DNA of 64,000 nt. Origin: Synaphobranchus kaupii (lineage: Eukaryota > Chordata > Actinopteri > Anguilliformes > Synaphobranchidae). The first letter of the stretch is position 1. Each line of letters starts with the position of its first letter. Of the stretch, positions 25,606-36,418 are shown piece after piece. The DNA lies in NCBI GenBank assembly GCA_029718625.1, contig CM056387.1, positions 34,005,863-34,069,862 on the forward strand. The letters run 5' to 3'. The position numbers were made by a program, and so were the translations under genes. The notes under the pieces were generated by a model, which saw only the letters and a list, made by a program, of their open reading frames with translations, had not been told where the DNA came from and did no database searches.

Positions 25606-26241
25606 GTAAAGATTGGAGAGCAGAGCAGGGGACACTCCCATGTCATCCCCCTGCTCATTGACCTCCACTGGCTACCTGTGATGGCTCGCATCAAATTCAA
25701 AACATTGGTGCTCGCCTTCCAGGCAGTCCGAGGATCTGCCCCTCCATACCTCCAAAAGCTCATCAGACCCTACACACCTGCCAGATCCCTGCGTTCCGCC
25801 CCCCCACTTCATACTAGCACCCGGTCTCAACGTCTGTCTGTCCTGGCCCCACGGTGGTGGAATGAGCTCCCCGTGGAGGTCAGAACAACAGAAAGTCTGA
25901 CCGCCTTCAAGCGCAGATTGAAGACTCACCTCTTCAAGCTGCACCTCTCTCCACCCCTCCCTACCTCCTTGTGACCTCCCTTGATTGTGTTTTATGAATC
26001 CTTGTTTAAGTGGTTCAAGCTTCTAGTTTAATACTTGTAAGGTTACTTATTGGCTTACTGTTGTACACACCAATCATCAATATTGTGTGGTAAAATCATA
26101 CTGACTACGCCTGGTATTTGAATTCGTATTTACCTTTTAGGGTTGTTTTAACGCACTTGTTCCTAGTTTGAAAATGCACTATGTACGTCGCTCTGGATAA
26201 GAGCGTCTGCCAAATGACTATAATGTAATGTAATGTAATGG
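25606..26241 (+). mobile_element. L2-type LINE, 5'-truncated 3' end
   Basis: The plus frame from about 25625 to the TGA at 25972-25974 encodes the conserved C-terminal tail of L2/CR1-like reverse transcriptase proteins: LHWLPV, RIKFKTLVLAF, APPYLQKL, LRSAPP, LAPRWWNELP and FKRRLKTHLF in that order. This part lies downstream of the reverse transcriptase catalytic domain, so the copy cannot function. A 3' UTR follows and ends with TCGCTCTGGATAAGAGCGTC and a TAATG tandem tail at 26221-26240. The same UTR recurs at 42311-42460. Truncation at the 5' end is normal for target-primed insertion. Confidence in the family is high; the left edge is set by the SINE fragment. Confidence 0.9.
25625..25974 (+). 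pseudogene. C-terminal fragment of L2-type LINE ORF2 protein
   Basis: About 116 codons are open and end at a TGA at 25972-25974. They correspond to the region following the reverse transcriptase domain of L2-clade ORF2 proteins; the endonuclease and catalytic YADD region are absent. The frame is intact over this stretch, implying a fairly young or little-decayed insertion. A start codon at 25582 lies in the neighbouring SINE fragment and is not a true start. The sequence alone cannot show transcription. Confidence 0.85.
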
Positions 26242-28097
26242 GAGGAGGCAACATTAGGGGCCGCAGATACGGAGAGAGCTGTCAGGGAATCTGAGGATCG
26301 ATGGAAGCGGTCAGCTCACACGGAGAGTGAAAACTCTTTGAAAGGCAGAGGGAGTGGAGGGAGGCAGAGCGGAATAAATCTTTCAATTTGTTCCACAATA
26401 AAATATAAATGACACGCAGGCTCGCGGAAGATTGCGGCCCGGAGCTGCGCCTCCCATGGGGAGGGAGCGACAGAGAGGGGGCGAAAAAGGACACAGGTGG
26501 CTGGATTCTGACTTGGCCGTGAGAGAGCAGGGCGATGGGCTGGTGGCAGACAAGGCCCGACACCTCCACGTCTCGCGCCAATTTCGTTAGCATATTTCCA
26601 AAGGCACTTGGAAAGGATACGTTGAATAGTTGGATCCTTTCTGGATTAAAAAAAAAAAAGTATTTCCATTGATGGCTATTTTAGATGCATTCAGGAGTTT
26701 CTGTTGACCTACCGGCCTTATAGTGGCTACTGGCTAGCATGGGGCTTTCGCAAGTTTGTGGTTTAAAGCAAGAAAATAAATGTTCAACCAACTCTAAAGC
26801 AGCTTGCACAGCTCTGGCATGTTTCCAAAAGGCTGCACACACGAACGCATTAATATAGTGTTTATTCACAATTTCAAACGCAAATATTTGTTTTTCTATC
26901 ATGCTGGTACTTGTTTCCTTGAGCAGAGTATAGTCTCAGATCGCATGTGTCAGAGGAAATAGTTTCAACTGAAAATTTATATAAAATAATCACACTGGTA
27001 TATCACACATACAACCCCAGAAGGCACAACATCTCTCTGCAAGCAGCCAAGGAGTAACCTGACGTGAATTTCTTGTTTTGAACCACCTAAGGCCAGCCAT
27101 TATAAAAAACAGCAAATTGTCAGAAACGGGTATCTAAAATATCCATCGCCCACAAAAACTGACTTGGCCAATTGAAAACATAAACTGAAATAATATGGAG
27201 AAAACTCCATAAAGTGAACTATCCTTGTAAGCTAGAGCGGTCCAGCGGAGGACTTCTGACACCTGAGGCAAAAAAATATATATATATTCTTGTACTTCAT
27301 ATTTTGCCATCCTTTACAGTTTAGTATCGGCTAAAGCTATAATGAGTTGGTAAAACATGGCAGCAATGCACTATTAAGATGCAGGTGAATGTTGAAATTC
27401 CCCAAGTTAAGTTTAGTATTGCATGTGTTCCATACTTACAGTGTTTTAATCAAACTTTTATACCATTTGTGATGTTAATTCAACTTTTCTTTTACTAAAA
27501 AATCACAATTTACTTGTGGTAGTATCTTCTGATAGGGTAGCAAAGATCGGTAGATAACTGCATGACGCTACCTGTAGGATATTTTCACAAGGTAGGACAA
27601 ATCGACGGAACAGCGGCACATTTGTACCTGGTCTTCACAGCGCTGCCATTCCCGTGTTCAAACTGCGATATTATTGTCATCATAAACAAACCGGTCTCTT
27701 AAGACCGCGGCTTTCTTCCATAACGCGGAAAACGACACATCTCGCCTTGTTCGTTTTTCCAAGAAAGAGACTCAGAGTCCATACATGACATTCATGTGTT
27801 TCACACTCATTTATGCTTTAATCATTGTAGGCTGCTGGCCGCCCAGGCCCACATTCCCAGCATTAATATTAATATTAATATACAGTATATCTGAAAAGTG
27901 CCGTTTCCTTTTTCCTTCTTTGCTTTTTTATGCATTTTCTGTTAACTGCTACACATCATCATCATTTCATTTTTTCGTTTTTCAAAAGCACAAAGTGTCA
28001 GACAGTGATCTACAGTATGTCAACGCCGTCCCCCCTCCAATGGCTGTATGCCTTCTGGGAAAAATGTCATTGTTAATCCTGCACAGACATAACATCA
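26242..28097. other. Unique sequence, no gene recognised
   Basis: No exon is supported. A short TTAATA tandem lies at about 27864-27882, followed by TATA-like motifs. The CpG-containing stretch 26400-26590 is repeat-free. The rest is AT-rich intergenic DNA. Confidence 0.4.
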
Positions 28098-28320
28098 CAC
28101 GCACGCACGCACGCACAAACACTCAAGGACACACACATACAAATAAAAGCACAAAGATGTGCACACACAGTATGTACACACATACTTAAAAACACAAAGA
28201 TGCACACATACAAACGCAAACCCAAAAAGAACACATGCAAAGACTTGTATGCACACAAATAAGCAAGCATGCACACAGCCACACACACACACAAACACAT
28301 ACACACACACACACACACTC
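28098..28320. repeat. Degenerate CA-rich tract
   Basis: CACACA and CACGCACG runs are broken by ATACA, AAAGA and CAAAC words. It is a decayed microsatellite; frames through it (Cys-Val or Thr-His rich) are not genes. Confidence 0.85.
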
Positions 28321-28470
28321 CTCCTATGCCATTTGCGATTACGTCCCAGCAGTCTTTGAAGGCTCGCAAACATAGGCCCTGCTGAACAATCAAAACACAT
28401 TTCAGCCCAATTCCACAGCTTCACAAGACTGCTGACAGCTCTGCCCAAATCTAGCACTGCACAGGTCTGC

Positions 28471-28610
28471 GGCGGCCTGACCCATCGCAGGAGGCCTGAC
28501 CCATCGCAGGAGGCCTGACCCATCGCAGGAGGCCTGACCCATCGCAGGAGGCCTGACCCATCGCAGGAGGCCTGACCCATCGCAGGAGGCCTGACCCATC
28601 GCAGGAGGCC
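28471..28610. repeat. 19-bp minisatellite, about 7 copies
   Basis: The unit AGGCCTGACCCATCGCAGG (19 bases) is repeated head to tail without change after the first copy, which begins GGCGGCC. All three minus frames are open across it (Ala-Met-Gly-Gln type repeats), as expected for a 19-base unit. Confidence 0.97.
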
Positions 28611-29744
28611 ATAATAACATAACCGACTGAGGTGGAGGCAGCAGGAACATGGAGGTAAAAAACTACTCCATTCTCCATGAGCACATCAGCACAAGGAGTC
28701 TATGTAAGGGGAAAGGCACCTTGTGCAAGAAACTAACATCATCATCATCATCATCATAGTCATCATTAGAAGTTCTACCAGTAAAATGAATGTACAGTTA
28801 AAGTTCTATCAATAAAACAAATTATTTGATAAGGAGACTCGCCTTTCAACGGAAATGTGCACATAATGTGTGTCAGAGTATTAAGAGCTTTGGGTCTAAA
28901 TGACTAGTCACGTGACACTGCGACAGGCTCCAAAATGTGCTCCAATTCCTCTCCGCTTGAATTTGCCTGGCTGGGGAGGGGGGCAGTTGAAGGGGGGGGG
29001 GGGGGGGGGGGGTAAAGGAGGGCATCTCCCGACCCATTGAGACGTACAGACGTGTACAGACGTGTACAGACGCGTCTGCTCGAGCTAGGGGGGGGGCTCC
29101 CACGCCGCATATCTAACAGGTGCGATGACAATGCGGGGAGCCCCCCCCCCCCCCCCCAGTCTCGAGATCAGTCAGAGACAGTCACCTGCTTCTATTCCCG
29201 CCCCTCCCCCCAACCCATTTTTAAATGAGCTATCTTTCCCGCCAATTTGGATGGTATTGCTAGCCCTCATTCGAGCCCTCAGCCCTAGTCCATCGTTCTT
29301 GGGAGAGCACAGATGCGCGTACACGTCCACCAAAATCGCGCGTACCCATTCACCACTTATTCTCACCCCACTGCTCAGTCCTTGCTGTGGAGGAACGCGT
29401 CACCCGGCGTGGGAAGCAGACACAGCCAACTATTCCTGGAGGCCACGCTAAGCACAGGCCATGTTAGCCGCACGTGGCTCCCCACAGCCACCAAAAGCCA
29501 AAGGCATCACCACAATTCCAGAGACCCAGCGTCACGGGGACATAGTCGCCCTATAAAAACGGCTGCCATTATTTTGGATCTAACCATTGTTTGCAAGAAT
29601 TATTTTTCTTTCATTAGCCTTAAGAAGAAAAATACGTTGGCCTGGATTTCATTCGGATTTTCCCTTAATTTGAAGTGCAGGTTAATGCAAGTGCAGCTTT
29701 CTGTCTTTATAAGCACAGTTTGGGAAGCTGCTCTTGGCGACAGA
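28611..29744. other. Unique sequence with homopolymer runs
   Basis: An ATC tandem lies at about 28738-28766, a G-run at 28994-29012, three to four copies of ACAGACGTGT at 29045-29078, and a C-run at about 29141-29158. No gene is supported. Confidence 0.5.
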
Positions 29745-29944
29745 TAGCTGACACAAAAGATAGCTGCCTTTGTGAAGAGGTTGGAACAGTTTGCCAGGCC
29801 GTGTCGTAAAGGCAGAGACCCTTCGGGTGTTCAAGTCTAGGCCTGCTGGTGCAAGGCTGGATACCTTCTAGTTTGAGGGTAAATGGCGAGCTTAGATGGG
29901 CCGAATGGTCCGTTCTCATCATCATTGTTTCTCATGTCCTTATA
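29745..29944 (+). repeat. Dispersed fish repeat fragment
   Basis: It includes GGTGTTCAAGTCTAGGCCTG, GATACCTTCTAG and TGGGCCGAATGGTCCGTTCT then TCATCATCATTG, a phrase widespread in fish dispersed repeats. A related minus-strand phrase occurs at 48430-48490. Class not assigned. Confidence 0.45.
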
Positions 29945-30267
29945 TTAATGGGGGAAAACAAAGAAAAGTCTAGGTGAGTCAAGTTAAGTTTTTTTTTTTT
30001 TTGAGAAAAGACGAGAGTGACTTTGCTGTTGTTTGTCATGGTTCCATTCGTGTGTAGATGTGCGAGTGCGTCAGTCTCTGAACGGTTTCCAGATCTGGGA
30101 GCCTTTGCTCGTCCCCCTTCCAGGCAGCTGAATATCATGTTCCATTTTGGTCTGCTGCACCTTTTTTCATTCTAATTTAACTGGCAGGGCATCAGGCGGA
30201 GACAGCTCATCCTCCTGCTCTAAGCTGGGGCTGGGCCAAGCGTGGTAGAACAGCAGGAGCACCCACT
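29945..30267. other. Unique sequence, nothing recognised
   Basis: Contains a T-run at about 29990-30001; no gene or repeat family seen. Confidence 0.4.
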
Positions 30268-30331
30268 ATAACACACACACACGCTTACTCCCACCATAAC
30301 ACACACGCACACATACATGTGCACGCCAATG

Positions 30332-30364
<33 letters not shown>

Positions 30365-30399
30365 ACTCACGCACCCACGCACCCCCTTACTCCCACTAT

Positions 30400-30432
<33 letters not shown>

Positions 30433-30480
30433 ACTCCCACCATAACACACACGCACACATACATGTGCACACCAATGCAC

Positions 30481-30544
<64 letters not shown>

Positions 30545-30757
30545 ACACTCACGCACCCCCTTACTCCCACTATCACACATACACACACACACCCTTACTC
30601 CCACCATAACACACACACACACACACACACAGACACACACAAACACACATTCACGCACCCCCTTACTCCCACTATAGCACATGTACATGTGGCACACGCG
30701 CACACGTACACACACTAACAGACACACGCACACACACACACATACACACACACACGA
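30268..30757. repeat. Compound CA array with higher-order repeats
   Basis: CA tracts are separated by recurring islands. One island (TTACTCCCACCATAACACAC then GCACACATACATGTGCAC and CAATGCACAC) occurs near 30286 and 30430; another (CACCCCCTTACTCCCACTAT) recurs near 30380, 30554 and 30657. The islands show that whole CA-plus-island blocks were duplicated, not just CA units. Confidence 0.93.
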
Positions 30758-31398
30758 GCCTAATAACATCTCTGGCATTCGGCCTGACCCATGCACAGTT
30801 ATCTGATTGCTGGTTGATTATAAAAATCAGTAATGTGACCCTGGGGAGCATCTACTCCTGAAGACTGCATTCCCATGGCGTTCCTCAATCACTGGCCAAT
30901 CAACTGACAGCCATTCATTGTACAGTATTTAAACATCTATAAAGGCCTCATCTTAGAAAGCAATGATCCTTTCTCTGCCCATTAACTCAATGGCTCATTC
31001 CTTTTTCATTTAACACTTAGCATTAATCAGTTAATTAGCATGACTTGTTTTCAGTGATGACTGATGTAAAATGATAAGAACTTGTCTGCTCTCCTTCCAT
31101 AATTTTCCTTTATTCGGACAGATTAGAAAACACAGAGGGCGACAGATAGAGAAGGGATCACAGCTTCAGAAGTTGCCATAATGGGGGATGCAAACGCCCT
31201 TGGGACCAACTGCATGTCCAACCACAAGCTTTCCCTGAGTTTTATTATTTTTCACCAATAACCCAAGAAGCACATAGCTGTACTGACCGAAATTACAGTT
31301 CACCTGTGTGTTTAAACTGGGACCCCCAAAACACACGTATTTCATAGCGAGAAATAATCTGGTAGAAAAAAAAAAAACCACACCTCTCGTTTTGTTTG
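30758..31398. other. Unique sequence up to the assembly gap
   Basis: No gene or repeat family recognised. An A-run precedes the gap at about 31364-31376. Confidence 0.4.
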
Positions 31399-31898
31399 NN
31401 NNNNNNNNNNNNNNNNNNNNNNNNNNNNNNNNNNNNNNNNNNNNNNNNNNNNNNNNNNNNNNNNNNNNNNNNNNNNNNNNNNNNNNNNNNNNNNNNNNNN
31501 NNNNNNNNNNNNNNNNNNNNNNNNNNNNNNNNNNNNNNNNNNNNNNNNNNNNNNNNNNNNNNNNNNNNNNNNNNNNNNNNNNNNNNNNNNNNNNNNNNNN
31601 NNNNNNNNNNNNNNNNNNNNNNNNNNNNNNNNNNNNNNNNNNNNNNNNNNNNNNNNNNNNNNNNNNNNNNNNNNNNNNNNNNNNNNNNNNNNNNNNNNNN
31701 NNNNNNNNNNNNNNNNNNNNNNNNNNNNNNNNNNNNNNNNNNNNNNNNNNNNNNNNNNNNNNNNNNNNNNNNNNNNNNNNNNNNNNNNNNNNNNNNNNNN
31801 NNNNNNNNNNNNNNNNNNNNNNNNNNNNNNNNNNNNNNNNNNNNNNNNNNNNNNNNNNNNNNNNNNNNNNNNNNNNNNNNNNNNNNNNNNNNNNNNNN
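31399..31898. other. Assembly gap, 500 N
   Basis: Exactly 500 undetermined bases, a typical fixed-size scaffold gap; true length unknown. Open frames that appear to cross it are artefacts. Confidence 0.99.
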
Positions 31899-32265
31899 CT
31901 TGTATGGATTTTCCTAATTTGGAAACGTGCAATAAAACATAATCTTGTTTTTTCAAAAGAAAATATACAACCTTTTAAATTTTTTATCTAAAGATTTTTT
32001 GAGAGTTATTCCGGGTACTTCCCCATACAGATTTTAAACTTCAAATACTTTCACTTACCTCCAGCTCTAAAATTAGAAGTTTATTACACGGATTTTTAAC
32101 ATTTAGGGAAAAAAAAGCTAGTCGATTTGGAGACATTAAGAAGGCGACACACAAAGCGTCAAAACGTTTTCTATTACAATAATTTTGCGTCGGTTTAAAA
32201 CCGTTGCGGTTAATTTGACCCCAAAACATAAAAGGCGCCATAAAAATGTCAGCATAATAGGAGGG
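31899..32265. mobile_element. piggyBac-like element, right end
   Basis: The right end reads ATGTCAGCATAATAGGAGGG and abuts TTAA at 32266-32269, the piggyBac target. The reverse complement starts CCCTCCTATTATGCTGACAT, and further in lies GGTTAATTTGACCCC; I associate such sequences with fish piggyBac-type elements. The left part is lost in the gap. The small minus frame at 32041-32241 lies in this terminal region and is not taken as a gene. Confidence 0.5.
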
Positions 32266-32269
32266 TTAA

Positions 32270-33277
32270 ACTGTAATCTGGAAGAGGGAAGGCTTACAGC
32301 ATTTATTTGGTTTTTGAAATGATTACAAGGGAAGAGAGAGGGGCCTGAGAGAAATCTCTCCTCCGCAGCCTACACAAAAACCCGCACAGCCCCTGCCAAC
32401 ACCAGACAACGAGCCCCACCGCACGCTGAAAACAAATGAATATTTAAAATCCCCCATTTCCATTTTAATCATTTCATTTCCATAACGTCATATCATTTGC
32501 ATAATAGACACCATCGCTGTTACACGCGAACGGTTTCGGAAACAAAAGGGGACAGGTCACAGTCCGACACAGAGGATAATGCATTAGCGAAGCTTGAACC
32601 TAACACACAAAAAAAACCCATCTAATGGCCTACAACTGTCTCCAGTGATACCGCATTTTATGCACTTATACGCACAGTAATTATGAGCAACAAGTTCACA
32701 AACAAGAGGGCAAGTTGACAAACCTTGAGGAACCGCTCTATGTCTACGCTGGTGAACAGCACAAAGAAAAATGCATGCAAGAGTCATCAGTGCCCTGAAC
32801 CCTTAAGTTAATTTCAGTATCGTTAGAATAAGCTGCTGAGCCGTGTCAAAAATCTTGGCCTTCTTGTTTGGCGCGTAGCTTTATGTCACGGCAATTATGG
32901 AAATTAATCATGAGTTGAAAGTTAATTGCAAAGTAAGTAACAGAATGATAATAAGATTAGAACTGTGCTATAGAGAGAGGCGCCATTGACTCACATATTC
33001 AAGGGTAATGGGTTGGAATCAGCTCTTCACCAGTCAGTTCCTTCCAAAGTATACAAAGGGCAGCCACCCTGGGGGGGGGGGGGGGCATATTCTATAAGAG
33101 ACTGGATTCACATCCAGGAGGGATAGTCCTGGTGGGCGGGGGTCGGGGGTCAGGGGGTCGGGGGGCAGAGGTGGGGCAGGGCTCTTCCCCTATGCCTAGG
33201 AAATTCATCCCTGGTCTGCATGGATTCTAAAGTTGTTCCAAAAGAGGCAATGACACAATAAACTGATCAACTATTAC
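32270..33277. other. Unique sequence with enhancer-like and G4-prone stretches
   Basis: The stretch 32420-32530 is AT-rich with ATTTGCAT and TAAAAT-type cores and no repeats, as conserved non-coding elements can be. G-runs at 33071-33085 and 33133-33165 could form quadruplexes. No gene supported. Confidence 0.4.
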
Positions 33278-33569
33278 CAGGGGTGGGCAATTCCAGTCCT
33301 GGAGGGCCGGTGTGTATGCAGGTTTTTGTTCCCACCAATTACCCGAGCTAAATAAGCTAATTGGCTGTTTACACCAACACTGGTAGATTAGATCACATTA
33401 AAATGTTTCATATAGGGGACACAAGAAGTCTTCGGCTGTCATTCATGCGCTTATTAAGAATTGTAGCTAAAATGTCAGATGGCGTAAATATTAAGGCTAA
33501 TTAGGTAATTAAGGCCAGAAGTTGGCATGAAAACCAGAAACGGATACGGCCCCTCGTTGCCCACCTCTG
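33278..33569. mobile_element. hAT-type MITE
   Basis: The left end CAGGGGTGGGCAATTCCAGT is matched by a right end reading ACGGCCCCTCGTTGCCCACC then TCTG; the inner part (ACCAATTACC against GGTAATTAAGG) pairs too. The flanks AACTATTA/AACTATAC could be a decayed 8-base duplication. Length is 292 bases; non-coding. Confidence 0.65.
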
Positions 33570-34159
33570 AACTATACCGATACTGAACAGGTGCCCAACA
33601 CTCACACGTTGCAAAGGCATCTTGGGAAATGCAGCAGCATAAATTTAGACCCGGTAATTCCAGGGAACTGACAATATAAAGCCGGCGAGATTGGGACATA
33701 ACAAGAACGCTTCCAGAAATAAGAGTTCTTCCTGTTCTAAAGTGCTATTGACCTGACAGGCTTTTTCATCAGACATTATTATTATTTCATTTTGCAATGA
33801 TTTTCCACAGGACCCTGAAAAGGCTCCGTAACGGAAATGTATTCATCTTGATCGGGCTGAGAGGTACTCCAAGGACAGCGAATTATGAGACCGATAATGA
33901 ACTGCGAGTTATTTACAGCATCGCCGACACCCGTTTAAGTGGATCAAAGCCGGTGATATTATTTGAAATGACGTTTTTAAATCTCACTTTAAATCACTTA
34001 CTGATTGTCTAAACGGGTGGGAATTCAACTAAAAATATAGATTCTGGTAGGGGTGCTGTCAAAAATGCCCAGCTGGAATTTCATCCAGCCACGAAACATA
34101 ATTCAATAAAAAATGTACGAGCACTTAATTCCACTGACATGTATCCCCAGGTTCAACCA
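33570..34159. other. Unique sequence, possibly partly Tc1-derived
   Basis: No clear feature. The part after about 34030 may belong to the Tc1 remnant that follows, but I could not place it. Confidence 0.3.
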
Positions 34160-34729
34160 AAACAAAAACCCCATATTTGAGATAATTGTCCTCATTTATT
34201 TAACAATTCCATGTTGAGAGACAACAGCAACAGACTCCAAATGCAAATGCTACACTTAAAACCGAACTCTAGACCTTTTGTTCACTTTTTTATGCAGCTG
34301 GCCAAAAACAGCTGAGCAGCTAATTGTCCCAATTACTTACTTTTGGTCCCCTAAAATGGAGGGGACTAGGTATGAGAAAGGGCTGTAATTCCTCCACGAA
34401 TCACCCGATATGGATGTAAAATACACTCAAATTAAGGGTTTGTGAAGCCTCGTTCAACAATTACTACGCTGGGGGCATCTATGGGGACATCCTGGATGGA
34501 AGGATGGAGGAGGTAGCGTGGTGACGGTCAAGCACGCGGTCGCCATCGACCGCACGACAGCCGCAAAACAGACCCAGTAGCGTGGCTTCAGAACAGCGGT
34601 GAGGCCTGACCGTCTGCACTTTAACCTCATATTCATTGTTTTATTTCAAATGCAATGTGCTGGAATACAGTGCCAAAACAACAAACAATCACGTGACTGT
34701 CCCAAAGACAGTACTTATGGACTGCACTG
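34160..34729 (+). mobile_element. Tc1-like element remnant, 3' end
   Basis: Phrases from a fish Tc1-type 3' region occur in order: AATGCAAATGCTACACTTAA, AATTACTTACTTTTGGTCCC, AATGGAGGGGACTAGGTATG, CACCCGATATGGATGT, and the terminal repeat GTCTGCACTTTAACCTCAT ... GACTGTCCCAAAGACAGTAC ... ATGGACTGCACTG, followed by TA. The terminal repeat is a diverged relative of that of 41249-42036. About 165 bases at 34440-34605 do not fit the expected sequence and look inserted or replaced. The left end is absent. Confidence 0.6.
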
Positions 34730-34853
34730 TACAGTATATCATATTGCAGATTTTTATATATTGCACGTTACTGTATGTGTTATGTTATGTGACTGCATGT
34801 GATCATATACTATTCTATCATCTTTTCTTTGTCCCTTGTGACATACTGTAGGA

Positions 34854-35582
34854 CAGTGGTTCCCAACCCTGGTCCCTGGAGTACCCCTGTGTATGCTGGT
34901 TACCAGAATTTTAACAAGCTGTTAATTTTTCTTAATTTGGTGTTTTTAATGTTTAGAGGGATTATTTACATTCTTAAAGCCACATTATGTTAGTAATAGA
35001 CCATTATGTTAGACCATTATGTTAGTAATAGACTAAAAGTTAGACTAAAAGTCCAAGATTCACATTGTGTTGTATTGTAAACAATTAAAAGGAGGTAAAA
35101 AATGTTTTAGCTGATCAAATTAAAGACTGAGGTGAATCAATAGGCTCATAATTGGTGAAATTGTGGACACGTGGCCAATAAAACTAACCGTTTGGTAAAT
35201 AATGAAGAATTCAAAGACAAAGCAAATGATAACGAGCCAAACCTGCATTGTGTTAAGGAAAAAATTATGAAGGAACTTAAACTTGCATTCAATTACCTAA
35301 TTAGGAGCCTAATCACCTGAGTTGTTACTTCTTCTTTGTAATTGTTTGCAATATAAACACAATGAGCATAATGAACATGGGTTTTTTTTTTTCTTCATGG
35401 CATGCATAGCTATTGCTAACATAACGTGGCTTAAGAGAGTAAAGAGTTTAAAGTGTTCTCTCTATACAATAAAAACACCTAATTAAGAAAAAATAACAGC
35501 TTAAATTCTGGTATTGCAATTGTGGTTGGAACGAAAACCAGCATACACAGGGGTACTCCAGGACCAGGGTTGGGAACCACTG
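34854..35582. mobile_element. hAT-type MITE with perfect 8-bp duplication
   Basis: A 729-base element is flanked by the exact duplication CTGTAGGA at 34846-34853 and 35583-35590. The ends CAGTGGTTCCCAACCCTGGT and ACCAGGGTTGGGAACCACTG are perfect complements, and the inverted repeat continues through CAGCATACACAGGGGTACTC. The interior is AT-rich, non-coding and partly self-complementary, with a short local duplication near 34990-35050. The copy at 44163-44894 is the same family. Confidence 0.9.
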
Positions 35583-35600
35583 CTGTAGGATATCTAATAT

Positions 35601-35727
35601 CCCCCCCCCCCCCCCCCCGCTTCTCTCTATCTCTGTCGCTCTCTGTCTCTCTCTCACTCACCCCCACAAACATCAAAGATAAGCCAGTCTTTGTCATAAA
35701 TGACCCCTATCCCCCCCCCCCCCCCCC
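35601..35727. repeat. C-runs and CT-rich tract
   Basis: C-runs of about 18 (35601-35618) and 17 (35711-35727) enclose a CT/TCTC-rich tract. The second lies just before the piggyBac-like element. Confidence 0.85.
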
Positions 35728-36117
35728 ACACACCTTAACCCTTAAATGGTCAAGACCCTAAAAACTGTAAGGAAAAATTAGTTAATTGTTATTTCCTAAT
35801 ACATTTAGTCTAAAATAACACAAATTCAAAAAAAAAATCCTAAAAATATTTATATTTTTCATTTTACAGTTTGTATCTCCCGGGATACATAAACCGTTTA
35901 GGGTATAAATTTCACATGAACTTTAACATGAACATGAACTTTAAAAAACACTTTTAAAAACACTTTTTTCTGTTTTTTTTTTTTCATTTTTTACTGTACA
36001 AATTCTGAATAAATTCATTTTGACGTTAAATTAGTTAAATTCATGTTCGCTTTGAACATTGGGGTTAGACCCTACACCCAACTATAAATCTAACCCTTGA
36101 ACAAACAGTAAAAACCA

Positions 36118-36264
36118 ACTTGTCATCCTTATCAAAAAACTGTCATGGGGGGCATGCAGTGAGGAGGGACACTGACCTTGTGGTAAGTTTTGATATTTTT
36201 TTTCATGTTTTTACAATTTTGGGGGGGATTTTTTTTTTCGAAAATATTAATTTTCAAGGTTGAC
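36118..36264 (+). repeat. Subterminal inverted arm of piggyBac-like element (left)
   Basis: Pairs with 38041-38187. Matching blocks include TTGTCATCCTTATCAAAAA, GCATGCAGTG, AGGGACACTGACC and AATATTAATTTTCAAGGTTG. Confidence 0.85.
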
Positions 36265-36418
36265 TTTTTGGACTTTATATTTTACTCTTAAATAGCATTC
36301 CATTGTTAATATTATTGATTGTCTATTCATTGCAGGCATCAAAAACATCAGCAGCCCCATTAGTGATAATCCCTGTTTTTATACCCCTATTCAGTTAATG
36401 TATCCTCGGGGATACATA

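Noticed and set aside
31308..31991. Frames crossing the N run
   Set aside because: The gap is undetermined sequence; the frames are artefacts.
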